Under the pieces are notes generated by a model. It searched no databases, was not told the origin of the DNA, and was given only the letters and a program-made list of their open reading frames with translations. From PVC group bacterium (GTDB taxonomy: Bacteria; Auribacterota; Erginobacteria; Erginobacterales; PUNC01), in NCBI GenBank assembly GCA_003551625.1, contig PUNC01000175.1, positions 1-50,033 of the forward strand: 50,033 nt of DNA, in the 5' to 3' direction. The translations under genes were made by a program, and so were the position numbers. Below, one piece after another: positions 27,742 through 36,737 of the stretch (position 1 is its first letter; every line of letters begins with the position of its first letter).

Positions 27742-29667
27742 CTACTTCTTGTCCTTATCCTCGTCGTCGACCTCGAACTCGGCGTCGATGACCTCGCCTT
27801 CCGGAGGAGTCTCGCCGCCGCCGGGCGGCGGGGGCGGGGGCGCCTCTCCGGAGGGGGGACGCTCGGCCGACGCCTTCCGGTACATCTCCTCGCTGACCTG
27901 ATGCCAGGACCGGCTGAGGTCCTCGGTGGCCGCCTTGATCTCGGCCGCGTCATCCTTCTTGAGGGACTCCTTCACCCTTTCGATGGCGGCTTCGATCTTG
28001 GACCTGGCTTCGGGATCGATCTTTTCGGCGTTCTCCTTGAGCAGTTTCTCGGTCTGGAAGACGGCCTGGTCGGCCTGGTTGCGGGCGTCCACCTTCTCCC
28101 GGGCCGCCCGGTCCTCGTCGGCGTGTTCCTCGGCTGCCTTCACCATCTTCTTCACGTCATCCTCGCTCAAACCGCTGGAGGCGGTGATGGTGATGTTCTG
28201 TTCCTTGCCGGTGCCCAGATCCTTGGCGGAGACGCTCAGGATACCGTTGGCGTCGATGTCGAAGGTCACCTCGATCTGGGGAACGCCCCGGGGGGCTGGA
28301 GGAATCCCGGTCAGATGGAAACGGCCGATGGTCCGGTTGTCCCGGGCCATCTCCCGCTCCCCCTGAAGCACGTGAATCTCCACCTGGGTCTGGGAATCGG
28401 CGGCGGTGGAGAAGATCTCGCTCTTGCGGGTGGGAATCGTGGTGTTGCGGTCGATCAGCTTGGTCATCACGCCGCCCAGGGTCTCGATCCCCAGCGAAAG
28501 CGGGGTGACGTCGAGAAGAAGAACATCCTTGACATCGCCCTTGAGCACGCCGGCCTGAATCGCCGCGCCGATCGCCACCACCTCATCGGGATTGACCCCC
28601 TTGTGAGCTTCCTTCTTGAAGAAGTTCTTTACCGTCTCCTGCACCTTGGGCATCCGGGTCATCCCCCCGACCAGAATCACCTCTTCGATCTCGGAGGTCT
28701 TGATCCCGGCGTCCTCCAGGGCCCGGCGGCAGGGGGGAATCAGCCTCTCGATCAGGTCTTCCACCAGCTGCTCGAGCCGGGAGCGGGTCAGCTTCATCGA
28801 CAGGTGCTTGGGCCCGGAGGCGTCGGCGGTGATAAACGGCAGGTTGATCTCGGTCTCCATCGCCGAAGAGAGTTCGCACTTGGCTTTCTCGGCGGCTTCC
28901 TTGAGCCGCTGCAGCGCCATCGAGTCCTGCTTCAGGTCGATCCCCTGATCCTTCTTGAACTCCTCGGCGATCCAGTCGATCACCCGCTGGTCGAAGTCGT
29001 CCCCGCCGAGGTGGGTGTCTCCGTTGGTGGATTTCACCTCGAAAACCCCCTCCCCGATTTCCAGGATGGAGATGTCGTAGGTGCCCCCGCCGAGGTCGAA
29101 GACCGCGATCTTCTCGTCCTTTTTCTTGTCCAGGCCGTAGGCCAGCGAGGCGGCGGTGGGCTCGTTGATGATCCGCAGCACCTCCAGGCCCGCGATCTTG
29201 CCGGCGTCCTTGGTGGCCTGGCGCTGGCTGTCGTTGAAGTAAGCCGGAACCGTGATCACCGCCTGGGTCACCTTCTCCCCGAGATAAGCTTCGGCGTCCT
29301 GCTTGAGCTTTCTCAAGATCATCGCCGAAATCTCCGGAGGGGAATAGACCTTGTCGCCGGTTTCAACCCGGGCGTCGCCGTTTTCGGCCTCGACCACCTT
29401 GTAGGGAACCAGCTTGATCTCGGAGCCGACTTCGCCGTAGCGCCTCCCCATAAAACGCTTGATCGAAAATACGGTATTGGCGGGATTGGTTATCGCCTGC
29501 CTCTTGGCCGGCTGGCCGACCAGCCGCTCCCCCGTCTTGGTAAAAGCCACCACCGAAGGCGTCGTCCGGCCCCCTTCCGCGTTGGGGATCACTTTCGGAT
29601 CCTTGCCTTCCATAACCCCGACGCAGGAATTGGTAGTCCCTAAATCGATTCCTATAACCTTGGGCAT
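27742..29667 (-). CDS. dnaK: Molecular chaperone DnaK (Hsp70)
   Basis: [21 protein letters not shown]; start at 29667 preceded by aaggaggaagag Shine-Dalgarno; full Hsp70 motifs. Confidence 0.99.
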   Translation of the reverse strand: MPKVIGIDLGTTNSCVGVMEGKDPKVIPNAEGGRTTPSVVAFTKTGERLVGQPAKRQAITNPANTVFSIKRFMGRRYGEVGSEIKLVPYKVVEAENGDARVETGDKVYSPPEISAMILRKLKQDAEAYLGEKVTQAVITVPAYFNDSQRQATKDAGKIAGLEVLRIINEPTAASLAYGLDKKKDEKIAVFDLGGGTYDISILEIGEGVFEVKSTNGDTHLGGDDFDQRVIDWIAEEFKKDQGIDLKQDSMALQRLKEAAEKAKCELSSAMETEINLPFITADASGPKHLSMKLTRSRLEQLVEDLIERLIPPCRRALEDAGIKTSEIEEVILVGGMTRMPKVQETVKNFFKKEAHKGVNPDEVVAIGAAIQAGVLKGDVKDVLLLDVTPLSLGIETLGGVMTKLIDRNTTIPTRKSEIFSTAADSQTQVEIHVLQGEREMARDNRTIGRFHLTGIPPAPRGVPQIEVTFDIDANGILSVSAKDLGTGKEQNITITASSGLSEDDVKKMVKAAEEHADEDRAAREKVDARNQADQAVFQTEKLLKENAEKIDPEARSKIEAAIERVKESLKKDDAAEIKAATEDLSRSWHQVSEEMYRKASAERPPSGEAPPPPPPGGGETPPEGEVIDAEFEVDDEDKDKK

Positions 29668-29721
29668 CTCTTCCTCCTTATGATGAGCGTGAAATTTAAC
29701 AAAATTCTCCAATCCTCAAAG

Positions 29722-29737
29722 AGCAATAAGCATGCCA
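29722..29737 (-). promoter_or_regulatory. Sigma-54 (-24/-12) promoter upstream of dnaK
   Basis: Reverse complement reads TGGCATG-CTTA-TTGCT (consensus TGGCACG-N4-TTGCW); GG and GC separated by exactly 10 nt; ~55 nt upstream of dnaK ATG. Confidence 0.7.
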
Positions 29738-29768
29738 GTTAACCGACAGGAGGGGCCGAAAGGGTTTC

Positions 29769-29798
29769 TTGATCATATGTTATTGCCCGGCATATAAT
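29769..29798 (+). promoter_or_regulatory. Sigma-70-type promoter: TTGATC-N18-TATAAT, divergent from dnaK
   Basis: ttgatc 29769-29774; tataat 29793-29798. Confidence 0.55.
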
Positions 29799-29804
29799 TA
29801 AATC

Positions 29805-29967
29805 TTCCGTATTCTGCGGACACCGGGGCGGTCCGGGGGAAAAACAGTAGCGTAAAGTTACAGTTCTGTCTTGGTGGACACATTTGACACACTTCGGGCC
29901 GTCAGCCGCGGTCGCCGGCGGCGGACGAAAAAAAAAGGCGGCGCCGAAATACGGCGCCGCCTTTTAG
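29805..29967 (+). ncRNA. Candidate ~160-nt small RNA (promoter to terminator, no supported ORF)
   Basis: Downstream of the promoter at 29769-29798, ends at the hairpin at 29928-29965; contains several local stem-loops (cggac...gtccg; gtagc...gttac; gccgc...gcggc). Confidence 0.35.
29928..29965. terminator. Bidirectional intrinsic terminator downstream of the cold-shock gene
   Basis: aaaaaaaaa-ggcggcgccg-aaata-cggcgccgcc-tttt. Confidence 0.88.
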
Positions 29968-29987
29968 GTTTGATGTCGATTACGCGA

Positions 29988-30185
29988 TTAAAGCGGGGTG
30001 ACGTTGACGGCTTTTTCGCCCTTGTCGCCCGTTATCAACTCAAACTCAACCTCCTCACCTTCCTTCAGGGTGCGGAAACCGGAAGTTGTGATCCCGGTAT
30101 GATGCACGAACACATCTCCACCGCCTTCCTTCTCGATGAAGCCGTACCCTTTTCTGTCGTTAAACCACTTCACTTTACCTTTCAC
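29988..30185 (-). CDS. Cold-shock domain protein (CspA family)
   Basis: [35 protein letters not shown]1/RNP2 motifs; GTG start with aaaggaggt upstream. Confidence 0.97.
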   Translation of the reverse strand: MKGKVKWFNDRKGYGFIEKEGGGDVFVHHTGITTSGFRTLKEGEEVEFELITGDKGEKAVNVTPL

Positions 30186-30223
30186 TTACTAATACCTCCT
30201 TTTGGTAAAGTTTTCGGTCAAAT

Positions 30224-30255
30224 AAAAAAACCACAAAGTCGACCACCCTTTGCGG
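30224..30255 (-). terminator. Terminator-like hairpin between cdd and csp (possible csp leader attenuator)
   Basis: Reverse complement CCGCAAAG-N9-CTTTGTGG-TTTTTTT, only ~38 nt upstream of the csp start. Confidence 0.7.
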
Positions 30256-30314
30256 CTTGAACTAACATAAAAGTAAATTCTGTCATTTGTCCGTCCGCCA
30301 ACCTCAGCGTGGAC

Positions 30315-30343
30315 AGAATCTCACGGCGGAGAATATTTGTCAA
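30315..30343 (-). promoter_or_regulatory. Putative sigma-70 promoter for csp: TTGACA-N17-GATTCT
   Basis: Reverse complement reading; perfect -35, weak -10; located between cdd stop and the hairpin. Confidence 0.45.
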
Positions 30344-30353
30344 TAGCAAATTT

Positions 30354-30779
30354 TTACGTCTTTTTATCGCCGGAGAGCAGGTGAAAAGGGCTGAAGGGAT
30401 GGGGATAAAGTTCGGCCAGGGTGGTCTCCCGGGATTTCCCGTCCTTGCCGGTCGCTATGATCAGCATCTCCCCGCGGTTGAACTCGATCAGAGCCTGCCG
30501 GCAGAGAGCGCAGGGGAAAGGCGGATACTCGGCGGGAGTGAATACCGCCAGGGCGAGAAAGTTTTTTTCGCCGGCGGCCACCGCCGAGGCGATCGCCGTC
30601 ATCTCGGCGTGGAGGGTGATGGAAAGCGCGGCGTTCTCCACGTTGCAGCCGCGGTAATAATTTCCGCGGTCGGTCAGCAGAGCCACGCCGACCCGGTAGC
30701 CGGAATAGGGCGCGTGAGCGTTCGGCATCGCCGTCCGGGCCAGCTCGATCAACTTTGTTTTCTCTTCCCGACCGATCAT
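30354..30779 (-). CDS. cdd: Cytidine deaminase
   Basis: NAHAPYSGYRVGVALL, NVENAALSITLHAEMTAI (HAE), PFPCALCRQAL (PCxxC). Confidence 0.93.
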   Translation of the reverse strand: MIGREEKTKLIELARTAMPNAHAPYSGYRVGVALLTDRGNYYRGCNVENAALSITLHAEMTAIASAVAAGEKNFLALAVFTPAEYPPFPCALCRQALIEFNRGEMLIIATGKDGKSRETTLAELYPHPFSPFHLLSGDKKT

Positions 30780-30836
30780 TGGGTCAAGATAGCGTTTTCA
30801 CGGCGATTGGCAAACAAAAAAATCGCCGGCGATTTT

Positions 30837-33071
30837 TCACATCATCGAAACGGGGTCGACATCGACCTCGACCCGCCAGGAACGGTCGCGGCGGGAGGAG
30901 TCGAAAACGGTTCCCAATACGCCGAGAACGCCGGCCACGTTTTTGGTCTTGATCACCAATTGTCTTCGCCAGCGGCCCCGCCGGCGCTCGACCGGCGGCA
31001 CCGAGGGGCCCAGCACTTCGGTGCCGGGAGGCAGGCGGCGTTTGATTCCGGAGGCGATCAACTCCGCGGCCCGATCGCACTGGCGCTGGTCCCGCGATAA
31101 CGTCGTGACCAAAATGAAATGGTTGAAAGGAGGATAACCCAGCTCTTCCCGAAAACCGATCTCCCGGCGATAGAATTCCTCGAAGTCCTGCCGGGCGGCG
31201 GCGGCGACCGCGGGATGGGAGGGCACCAGCGTCTGGATCACCACCTTGCCGGCCGCCGCCCCCCGCCCGCTCCGCCCCGCCACCTGGGTAAGCAGCTGAA
31301 AAGCGTATTCCCCGGCCCGGAAATCGGGAAGATTGAGCGCGGGATCGGCCAGGACCACGCCGACCAGAGTGATATTGGGATAGTCGAGCCCCTTGGCGAT
31401 CATCCGCGTCCCGACCAGGATATTTATCCGCCCCAGCTTCAGTTCCCGCAGAATCCTTTCGGAAGCCCCTTTGGCGCCGGCGGTATCGGTGTCCATCCGG
31501 CCGACCTTCGCTCCGGGGAAGATTCGGGCGATCCGGTCCTCGACCTTCTCGGTTCCCGTTCCCGCCACCAGGACCGAGCGGGAACGGCAAAGGGGACAGC
31601 TGGCCCACGGCCGGGCGGTGAATCCGCAGTAGTGGCAGATCAGGAGACCGCGGGCGCGGTGGTAGGTCAGGGATATGCTGCAGTGGCGGCAGCGGGCGGT
31701 ATAACCGCAATCCCGGCAGATCAGCAGAGTCGTAAAACCGCGGCGGTTGAGGAAGAGGATGGCCTGGCGTCCGGCGGCCAGCGCCGCCCGGACCTCTTCG
31801 ACCAGATACTCGGAAAAGAGAAACCCGGCCCGCGTCCGGTCTCTCTCCTTGCGCATATCGATCACCTTGACCGCGGGCAGAACCGCCTGTTCCGGCCGGC
31901 GGCGGAGATTGAGGAGAGCGTATTTACCCCGCCGGCTGTTGTAATAGCTCTCCAGCGACGGGGTGGCCGAACCGAGAACCGCCGTCGCGCTCTCGAGCTT
32001 GGCCCTCATCACCGCGGTATCGCGCGCGTGGTAGAACGGGGACTGCTCCCCCTGCTTGTAGGAGGTCTCGTGCTCCTCGTCGACCACGATCAGGCCGAGC
32101 CGGGGCACCGGCGCGAAGACGGCCGAGCGCGGCCCCAGGACAACCCCCGCCCCGCCGGCGGCTATCCTTCTCCACCGCCGGTTTCTCTCCCCGCCCGACA
32201 GCCGGGAATGAATAACGGCGACCCGGCCGCCGAAACGGGAGCGAAACCGGTCTCCGATCTGAGGGGTGAGCGATATCTCGGGAACCAGCACTATCGCCTG
32301 GCGTCCGAGCGCGAGCGTCCTCTCGATCAACTGCAGATAGATCTCCGTCTTGCCGCTCCCGGTGATCCCGTGGATCAGGAAGACCTCGAACCGGTCCCGC
32401 TCCAGCCCGGACGAGATCCGGCCGAAGACTTCTTCCTGCTCGGCGGTAAGCTTGAGGGGAGTCGAGGGCAGGACCTTTTCTTCCTCCGCCCCGGCGCCTT
32501 CGAATTCGGCCCAGCCCAGCTTCACCAGCCCTTTCGCGGCCAGGGCGGCCAGAATCTGCCCGTCGGCGCCGGCTTCTTCCCGAAGCTTCCGGGCGTCGAG
32601 CGGACCCGGGTTTCCGGCCAGAAAGGCCAGAACCCGGGAACGGGCGCGGGCCCGCTTCTCCAGCTTCCGGGCAAGGTCGCGGGCTTCTTCCCGGCCGATC
32701 AGCAACTCCGCCGTCCGGTCGCGTTTCCAGCCGGTGCCGCGGCGCACCAGGGCCGGCAGGGCGCAACGAAAGGCGCGGGGAAACGAGGAGAAATAATAGC
32801 GGGAGACCCATTCCACCAGTTCGACCAGGTTGGGATGAAAGAGCGGAGCCCGGGGGGAGACCCCGGAGAGGTCGCGGAGCGGGCGGGAGGGCGAAGCGAA
32901 CTCCTTGATCACGAACCCCCGGGCCTTTCTCCGTCCCAGGGGAATGAAAACCTCCGAACCCACCGTGACGCTTCCGGCCAATTCCGGCGGAACCGAATAG
33001 TCCAGAAGCAGATCGGCCGGAAGGTCCGCCACCACCCGGACGGCCTTCGCTTTTTCTCCGGGAAGGGCCAT
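30837..33071 (-). CDS. priA: Primosomal helicase PriA
   Basis: LIHGITGSGKTEIYLQLIERTLALGRQAIVLVPEISLTPQ, DEEHETSYKQGEQSPFYHARDTAVMRA, zinc-binding CxxC pairs. Confidence 0.96.
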   Translation of the reverse strand: MALPGEKAKAVRVVADLPADLLLDYSVPPELAGSVTVGSEVFIPLGRRKARGFVIKEFASPSRPLRDLSGVSPRAPLFHPNLVELVEWVSRYYFSSFPRAFRCALPALVRRGTGWKRDRTAELLIGREEARDLARKLEKRARARSRVLAFLAGNPGPLDARKLREEAGADGQILAALAAKGLVKLGWAEFEGAGAEEEKVLPSTPLKLTAEQEEVFGRISSGLERDRFEVFLIHGITGSGKTEIYLQLIERTLALGRQAIVLVPEISLTPQIGDRFRSRFGGRVAVIHSRLSGGERNRRWRRIAAGGAGVVLGPRSAVFAPVPRLGLIVVDEEHETSYKQGEQSPFYHARDTAVMRAKLESATAVLGSATPSLESYYNSRRGKYALLNLRRRPEQAVLPAVKVIDMRKERDRTRAGFLFSEYLVEEVRAALAAGRQAILFLNRRGFTTLLICRDCGYTARCRHCSISLTYHRARGLLICHYCGFTARPWASCPLCRSRSVLVAGTGTEKVEDRIARIFPGAKVGRMDTDTAGAKGASERILRELKLGRINILVGTRMIAKGLDYPNITLVGVVLADPALNLPDFRAGEYAFQLLTQVAGRSGRGAAAGKVVIQTLVPSHPAVAAAARQDFEEFYRREIGFREELGYPPFNHFILVTTLSRDQRQCDRAAELIASGIKRRLPPGTEVLGPSVPPVERRRGRWRRQLVIKTKNVAGVLGVLGTVFDSSRRDRSWRVEVDVDPVSMM

Positions 33072-33124
33072 AGTTTAACGGCCGGCGTGAGATTGGCGTT
33101 TCAAACCGTCATCTCCCGGATTAT

Positions 33125-33844
33125 TCATTCCTCCGGCGGATCTTCTTCCTGCAGAAGCTTCTGCAGGCGCTTGACATCCTCCCAGACCCGGCGGCGGTTC
33201 TCCACGGTATAGGAACGCAGCAGGTAGGCGGGATGGTAGGTGGCGATCAGGGGAATTCCCTGATAATCGTGGACCCGCTCCCGAAGCTGCGATATCCCCT
33301 TCCGCGACTCGAGCAGGGTGCGGGTAGCCGGGCTTCCCAGCGAAACGATCGCCCGGGGCCGCAGGGCTTCGATCTGATCTTCCAGGTGAGCCCAGCAGGC
33401 CAGAATCTCGTCGGGACGGGGGTCGCGGTTGCCGGGAGGGCGGCACTTGACGATGTTGGTGATATAGACGTCTTCCCGGGTAAGCCCGATCGACATCAGG
33501 ATCTTGTCGAGCAGCCTTCCGGCCCGTCCCACGAAGGGGCGCCCCTGCCGGTCCTCGGTCTCCCCCGGCCCCTCTCCGATCAGCATAACCTTCTTTCTGA
33601 ACCCCCCTTCCCCGAAGACCACGTTCTCCCGGCCGGAGGCCAGGGAGCACTTCCGGCAACCGGACAATCCCTCTCCCCGTCTTTTAAGCTCGCGAAGAGA
33701 CGCCAGGAGAGAAACGCCGACCGATTCCGCCGGGGCGGGCTCTTCACCGGCCGGGAGGTAATCAACGCCGTCCCGGTGGAGTTCGACCAGGTATTTTTTA
33801 AAATCCACCACCAGATCGCGGCTATTTTCCTGCTTCTTCATCAC
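33125..33844 (-). CDS. Uracil-DNA glycosylase, family 4
   Basis: VMLIGEGPGETEDRQGRPFVGRAGRLLDKIL, YITNIVKCRPPGNRDPRPDEI, ATYHPAYLLR; Fe-S-type cysteines CRKCSLA. Confidence 0.92.
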   Translation of the reverse strand: MMKKQENSRDLVVDFKKYLVELHRDGVDYLPAGEEPAPAESVGVSLLASLRELKRRGEGLSGCRKCSLASGRENVVFGEGGFRKKVMLIGEGPGETEDRQGRPFVGRAGRLLDKILMSIGLTREDVYITNIVKCRPPGNRDPRPDEILACWAHLEDQIEALRPRAIVSLGSPATRTLLESRKGISQLRERVHDYQGIPLIATYHPAYLLRSYTVENRRRVWEDVKRLQKLLQEEDPPEE

Positions 33845-33858
33845 AAAATAAATGAATC

Positions 33859-34611
33859 CTACAGAACATTATCGAAGATCGCCCGGGCGGATTGCCAGGC
33901 TTCCGAATCTTCAGAAAGCTCCAGCAGCGACCCGCCCTCCCATTCCCAGTCCGAAAGCAGGGGATCGAACGGCACCACGCCGGCCAGCGGCAGGCCGAGC
34001 CTCTGGGCCTCTTTGACCAGAACCTCCTCCCGTCCCCCCGGGGCCTGATTGACGGCCACCGCTTCCCGCCCGACCTCTATCCCCAGCTCCCGTGCCAGTT
34101 CCCGGATCCGGGCGGCGGTAGCCAGCCCGGAGGGGGACGGACCGGAGACGATCAGCATCACGTCCATCTTCCGGACCAGCCGGCGGCTGAGGTGCTCCAG
34201 GCCGGCCTCGTTGTCGATGATCACCACCGGATACCTTGCCTGCATAGTCCGGATGATCTCCCGCAGAACCTGGTTGGGATAGCAGTAGCAGCCCGGCCCT
34301 TCGGGACGGCCCATCGCCAGCAGGTCGAAACCTTCCGATTCCGCCAGAAGCTCCTCCACCCCCAGCTTGAGAAAATCAACCTTGCTCAAGCCGCCCGCTT
34401 GACGGCGGACCCGGTCGATAAGCTCCTCGCAGACGCTTCCCACGCCGCCCGCGCCTTCCAGGCCCACCGACCGGCTCAGCGTCGAGTTGGGATCGGCGTC
34501 GATCGCCAGAACCGGCTTCAAGGATCCGGCCAGGAAATACTTCAGCGCCAGCGCGGCCAGGGTAGTCTTGCCGGTGCCGCCTTTTCCGCAGATTCCGATA
34601 GTCCGGCTCAC
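33859..34611 (-). CDS. CooC/AcsF-like P-loop ATPase (CO dehydrogenase Ni-insertion family)
   Basis: MSRTIGICGKGGTGKTTLAAL (deviant Walker A), AIDADPNSTL, MGRPEGPGCYCYPNQVLREI. Confidence 0.85.
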   Translation of the reverse strand: MSRTIGICGKGGTGKTTLAALALKYFLAGSLKPVLAIDADPNSTLSRSVGLEGAGGVGSVCEELIDRVRRQAGGLSKVDFLKLGVEELLAESEGFDLLAMGRPEGPGCYCYPNQVLREIIRTMQARYPVVIIDNEAGLEHLSRRLVRKMDVMLIVSGPSPSGLATAARIRELARELGIEVGREAVAVNQAPGGREEVLVKEAQRLGLPLAGVVPFDPLLSDWEWEGGSLLELSEDSEAWQSARAIFDNVL

Positions 34612-35654
34612 CGCGGAAACTCCCCGCCGAACCGGCGCAGAACTTCCAGGACCTCCCGGCTCAACTCTTCGGAAAGGGTGCCCAGGCCGCAGCTGGGGGT
34701 GATCATCGCCGAACCGGCGACCAGCTCCCCGCCGGCTCCTTCCGTCTCCAGCCGCCCCCAGAAATCGAACAGAAGCCGGCGCAGTTGATCGTAATCCCGG
34801 GAACCGATCTCTTCGGACGAGGGGACGATTCCCCAGGCCAGCGCCCCGCCTTCCGCGATAAAATCCCGGATCCGTTCCCGGTAGAGCAGCAGGTTGTCGC
34901 CGTAACCGAAGGCGTCAAAATTCAGGATGTCCACGCCCGTCTTCAGGGGAACCGACCAGTCGGTGTTCGCGCAGCAGTGAATTCCGGCCAGCGCGCCTTC
35001 TCCGTGGATCGCTTCGACCACCTCGGCGATCCTCTCCGTCACGTCTTCTTCCCGAAGACTGATCACCGCCGAACCGAGGGCCGCCAGGTATGGTTCATCG
35101 ATGAAGATCATCACCCGGTCGCAGAATTCCTTCAGGACGCGGACCTGCCACCGGGCCTTCATCGCCAGGGACTTGACGATGGCGTCGGCCACCTCGGGAT
35201 GGTAGAAAGCCGGCCGGCGGTCCTGGTCGGTGACCGTCATTCCGAAAGTGACCGGACCGACCACGCACCCCTTGAGGTAACCGGAGCGGTCGGCGGACCC
35301 CAGAAGCCGGAGAAAAGCGTCCAGCCCCCCGGCGTAATCCGGGGTGAGGGCGAAGTGATCGACGTCGTCTTCGATAAGGCGGCCGTAGAACTTCTCCAGC
35401 CGCCCGGGCAGGGTGTCGTCGATCCGGAAGTACACCTTCTCCGAGTCCTCATCCAGGACCAGGGCCGGCATCCCGGCGCTGAACTGCACGGTCATCTTTT
35501 CCCGGAAAGAGCGCCGGGGGAGCTGGGGCCAGGCCGGACAGTGGGGCAGCGTCTCCAGGACCAGGCGGCAGGCCGCAGCGGGATCGCGGTGGGGAAGGCT
35601 TCCCACCATCGTCACCAGCCCGCGGGGACGGAAGTTGCGCGCCCGCGCCGTCAT
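34608..35654 (-). CDS. MetE/UROD-fold methyltransferase-like protein (core cobalamin-independent methionine synthase-like)
   Basis: GLVTMVGSLPHRDP, IHCCANTDWSVPL (H-x-C) and ITPSCGLGTLS resemble MetE C-terminal zinc ligands; start at MTARARNF inferred. Confidence 0.75.
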   Translation of the reverse strand: MTARARNFRPRGLVTMVGSLPHRDPAAACRLVLETLPHCPAWPQLPRRSFREKMTVQFSAGMPALVLDEDSEKVYFRIDDTLPGRLEKFYGRLIEDDVDHFALTPDYAGGLDAFLRLLGSADRSGYLKGCVVGPVTFGMTVTDQDRRPAFYHPEVADAIVKSLAMKARWQVRVLKEFCDRVMIFIDEPYLAALGSAVISLREEDVTERIAEVVEAIHGEGALAGIHCCANTDWSVPLKTGVDILNFDAFGYGDNLLLYRERIRDFIAEGGALAWGIVPSSEEIGSRDYDQLRRLLFDFWGRLETEGAGGELVAGSAMITPSCGLGTLSEELSREVLEVLRRFGGEFPR

Positions 35655-36598
35655 TCGCCTTCCGCCGCGGTCTCCGCCCGGTAGCGTTCCCGAAAGTGTT
35701 CGGCGGCGAGACCTATCCCCTCCTTCAGGCCGACCCGCGGAGTCCAGCCGAAAGCTTCTTCCGCCTTCTTTGAGCTCAGCACGCACCGGAGTTGCTCGCC
35801 GGCCGCGGGAGGGCCGTGAATCTCGGCGGCCGAAGACGACAGTGCTTCCCGGAGAAGACGAAAGATCCCGTTGACGTCGGTCTCCCGGCCGGTCCCGATA
35901 TTGTAGATTCCGGGGCGGGCGGCGCGGGCGGCCAGCAGATTCGCCCGGGCCACGTCCCCGACATAGACGAAATCGCGGGTCTGCCGGCCGTCGCCGTTGA
36001 TTACCGGTCGGTCGCCGACCAGCATCTTGCGGGCGAAAATCGCCACCACCCCCGCCTCGCCGAGGTCGTTCTGGCGAGGGCCGTAAACATTTCCGTAACG
36101 GAGCATCACCGCCTCCAGCCCGGAGGCCAGCCGGTAATAGTATAGATATTTTTCCACCGCCAGCTTGGTGATCCCGTAAGGAGAGACCGGGCGCGGGGGA
36201 TGATCCTCGTCGGCGGGAAAGTAATCCTGTTCCCCGTAGATGGCGCCCCCGGTGGAAGCAAAGACGAATCTTTTCACGCCGGCGTCGCGGCAGGCCTCCA
36301 GGATGTTGAGACTGCCCAGGATGTTGACGGCGGCGTCGGCCACGGGGTCCTTGACCGAGGCCCGAACGTCGATCTGAGCGGCGTGATGATTGACCAGGTC
36401 GAATCCGCCCTCCCGGATGACCGCGGCGGCGGCGGGAGAGGAAATATCGGCTTCGATAAACTCGGCGGCCGGGGGCAGGTTCTCTTTCCGGCCGGTGGTT
36501 AGGTTGTCCAGAATGGTGACCCGGAAGCCTTCCCGCAGGTAGGCTTCGGCGATGTGGGAGCCGATGAAGCCGGCGCCGCCGGTGATCAAGGTTTTCAT
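35651..36598 (-). CDS. NAD-dependent epimerase/dehydratase, UDP-glucose 4-epimerase-like
   Basis: MKTLITGGAGFIGSHIAEAYL, YGITKLAVEKY (YxxxK), GDGRQTRDFVYVGDVA. Confidence 0.88.
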   Translation of the reverse strand: MKTLITGGAGFIGSHIAEAYLREGFRVTILDNLTTGRKENLPPAAEFIEADISSPAAAAVIREGGFDLVNHHAAQIDVRASVKDPVADAAVNILGSLNILEACRDAGVKRFVFASTGGAIYGEQDYFPADEDHPPRPVSPYGITKLAVEKYLYYYRLASGLEAVMLRYGNVYGPRQNDLGEAGVVAIFARKMLVGDRPVINGDGRQTRDFVYVGDVARANLLAARAARPGIYNIGTGRETDVNGIFRLLREALSSSAAEIHGPPAAGEQLRCVLSSKKAEEAFGWTPRVGLKEGIGLAAEHFRERYRAETAAEGE

Positions 36599-36671
36599 AA
36601 AAGCCCCTGGCTGGCCCCGAGTATTCGTCAGGGCTATCGTTTTGACGTTTAAACGGTTAAATATTGCTGTT

Positions 36672-36726
36672 CCGGGCTAAAGCCTCAAAGGTTTCCGTCC
36701 GCCCCCCGGCTGAAAGCCCGGACGAT
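36672..36726. repeat. Inverted repeat TCCGGGCTAAAGCC ... GGCTGAAAGCCCGGA
   Basis: 8-bp TCCGGGCT/AGCCCGGA stem plus inner AGCC/GGCT in the gap between two same-strand genes. Confidence 0.7.
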
Positions 36727-36737
36727 TGGAGGCGGGG

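Noticed and set aside
29830-29900. Possible insertion-sequence end (ggtggacacatttgacacac)
   Set aside because: No transposase, matching second end or target duplication visible; kept only as an alternative to the UAS hypothesis.
29871-30260. 129-aa + strand ORF across the csp gene
   Set aside because: Antisense to csp and spans a terminator; no coding signature.
31119-33212. 697-aa ORF antisense to priA, and 20984-22750 antisense to the AddB-like gene
   Set aside because: Same codon-bias artefact; no domain recognised.
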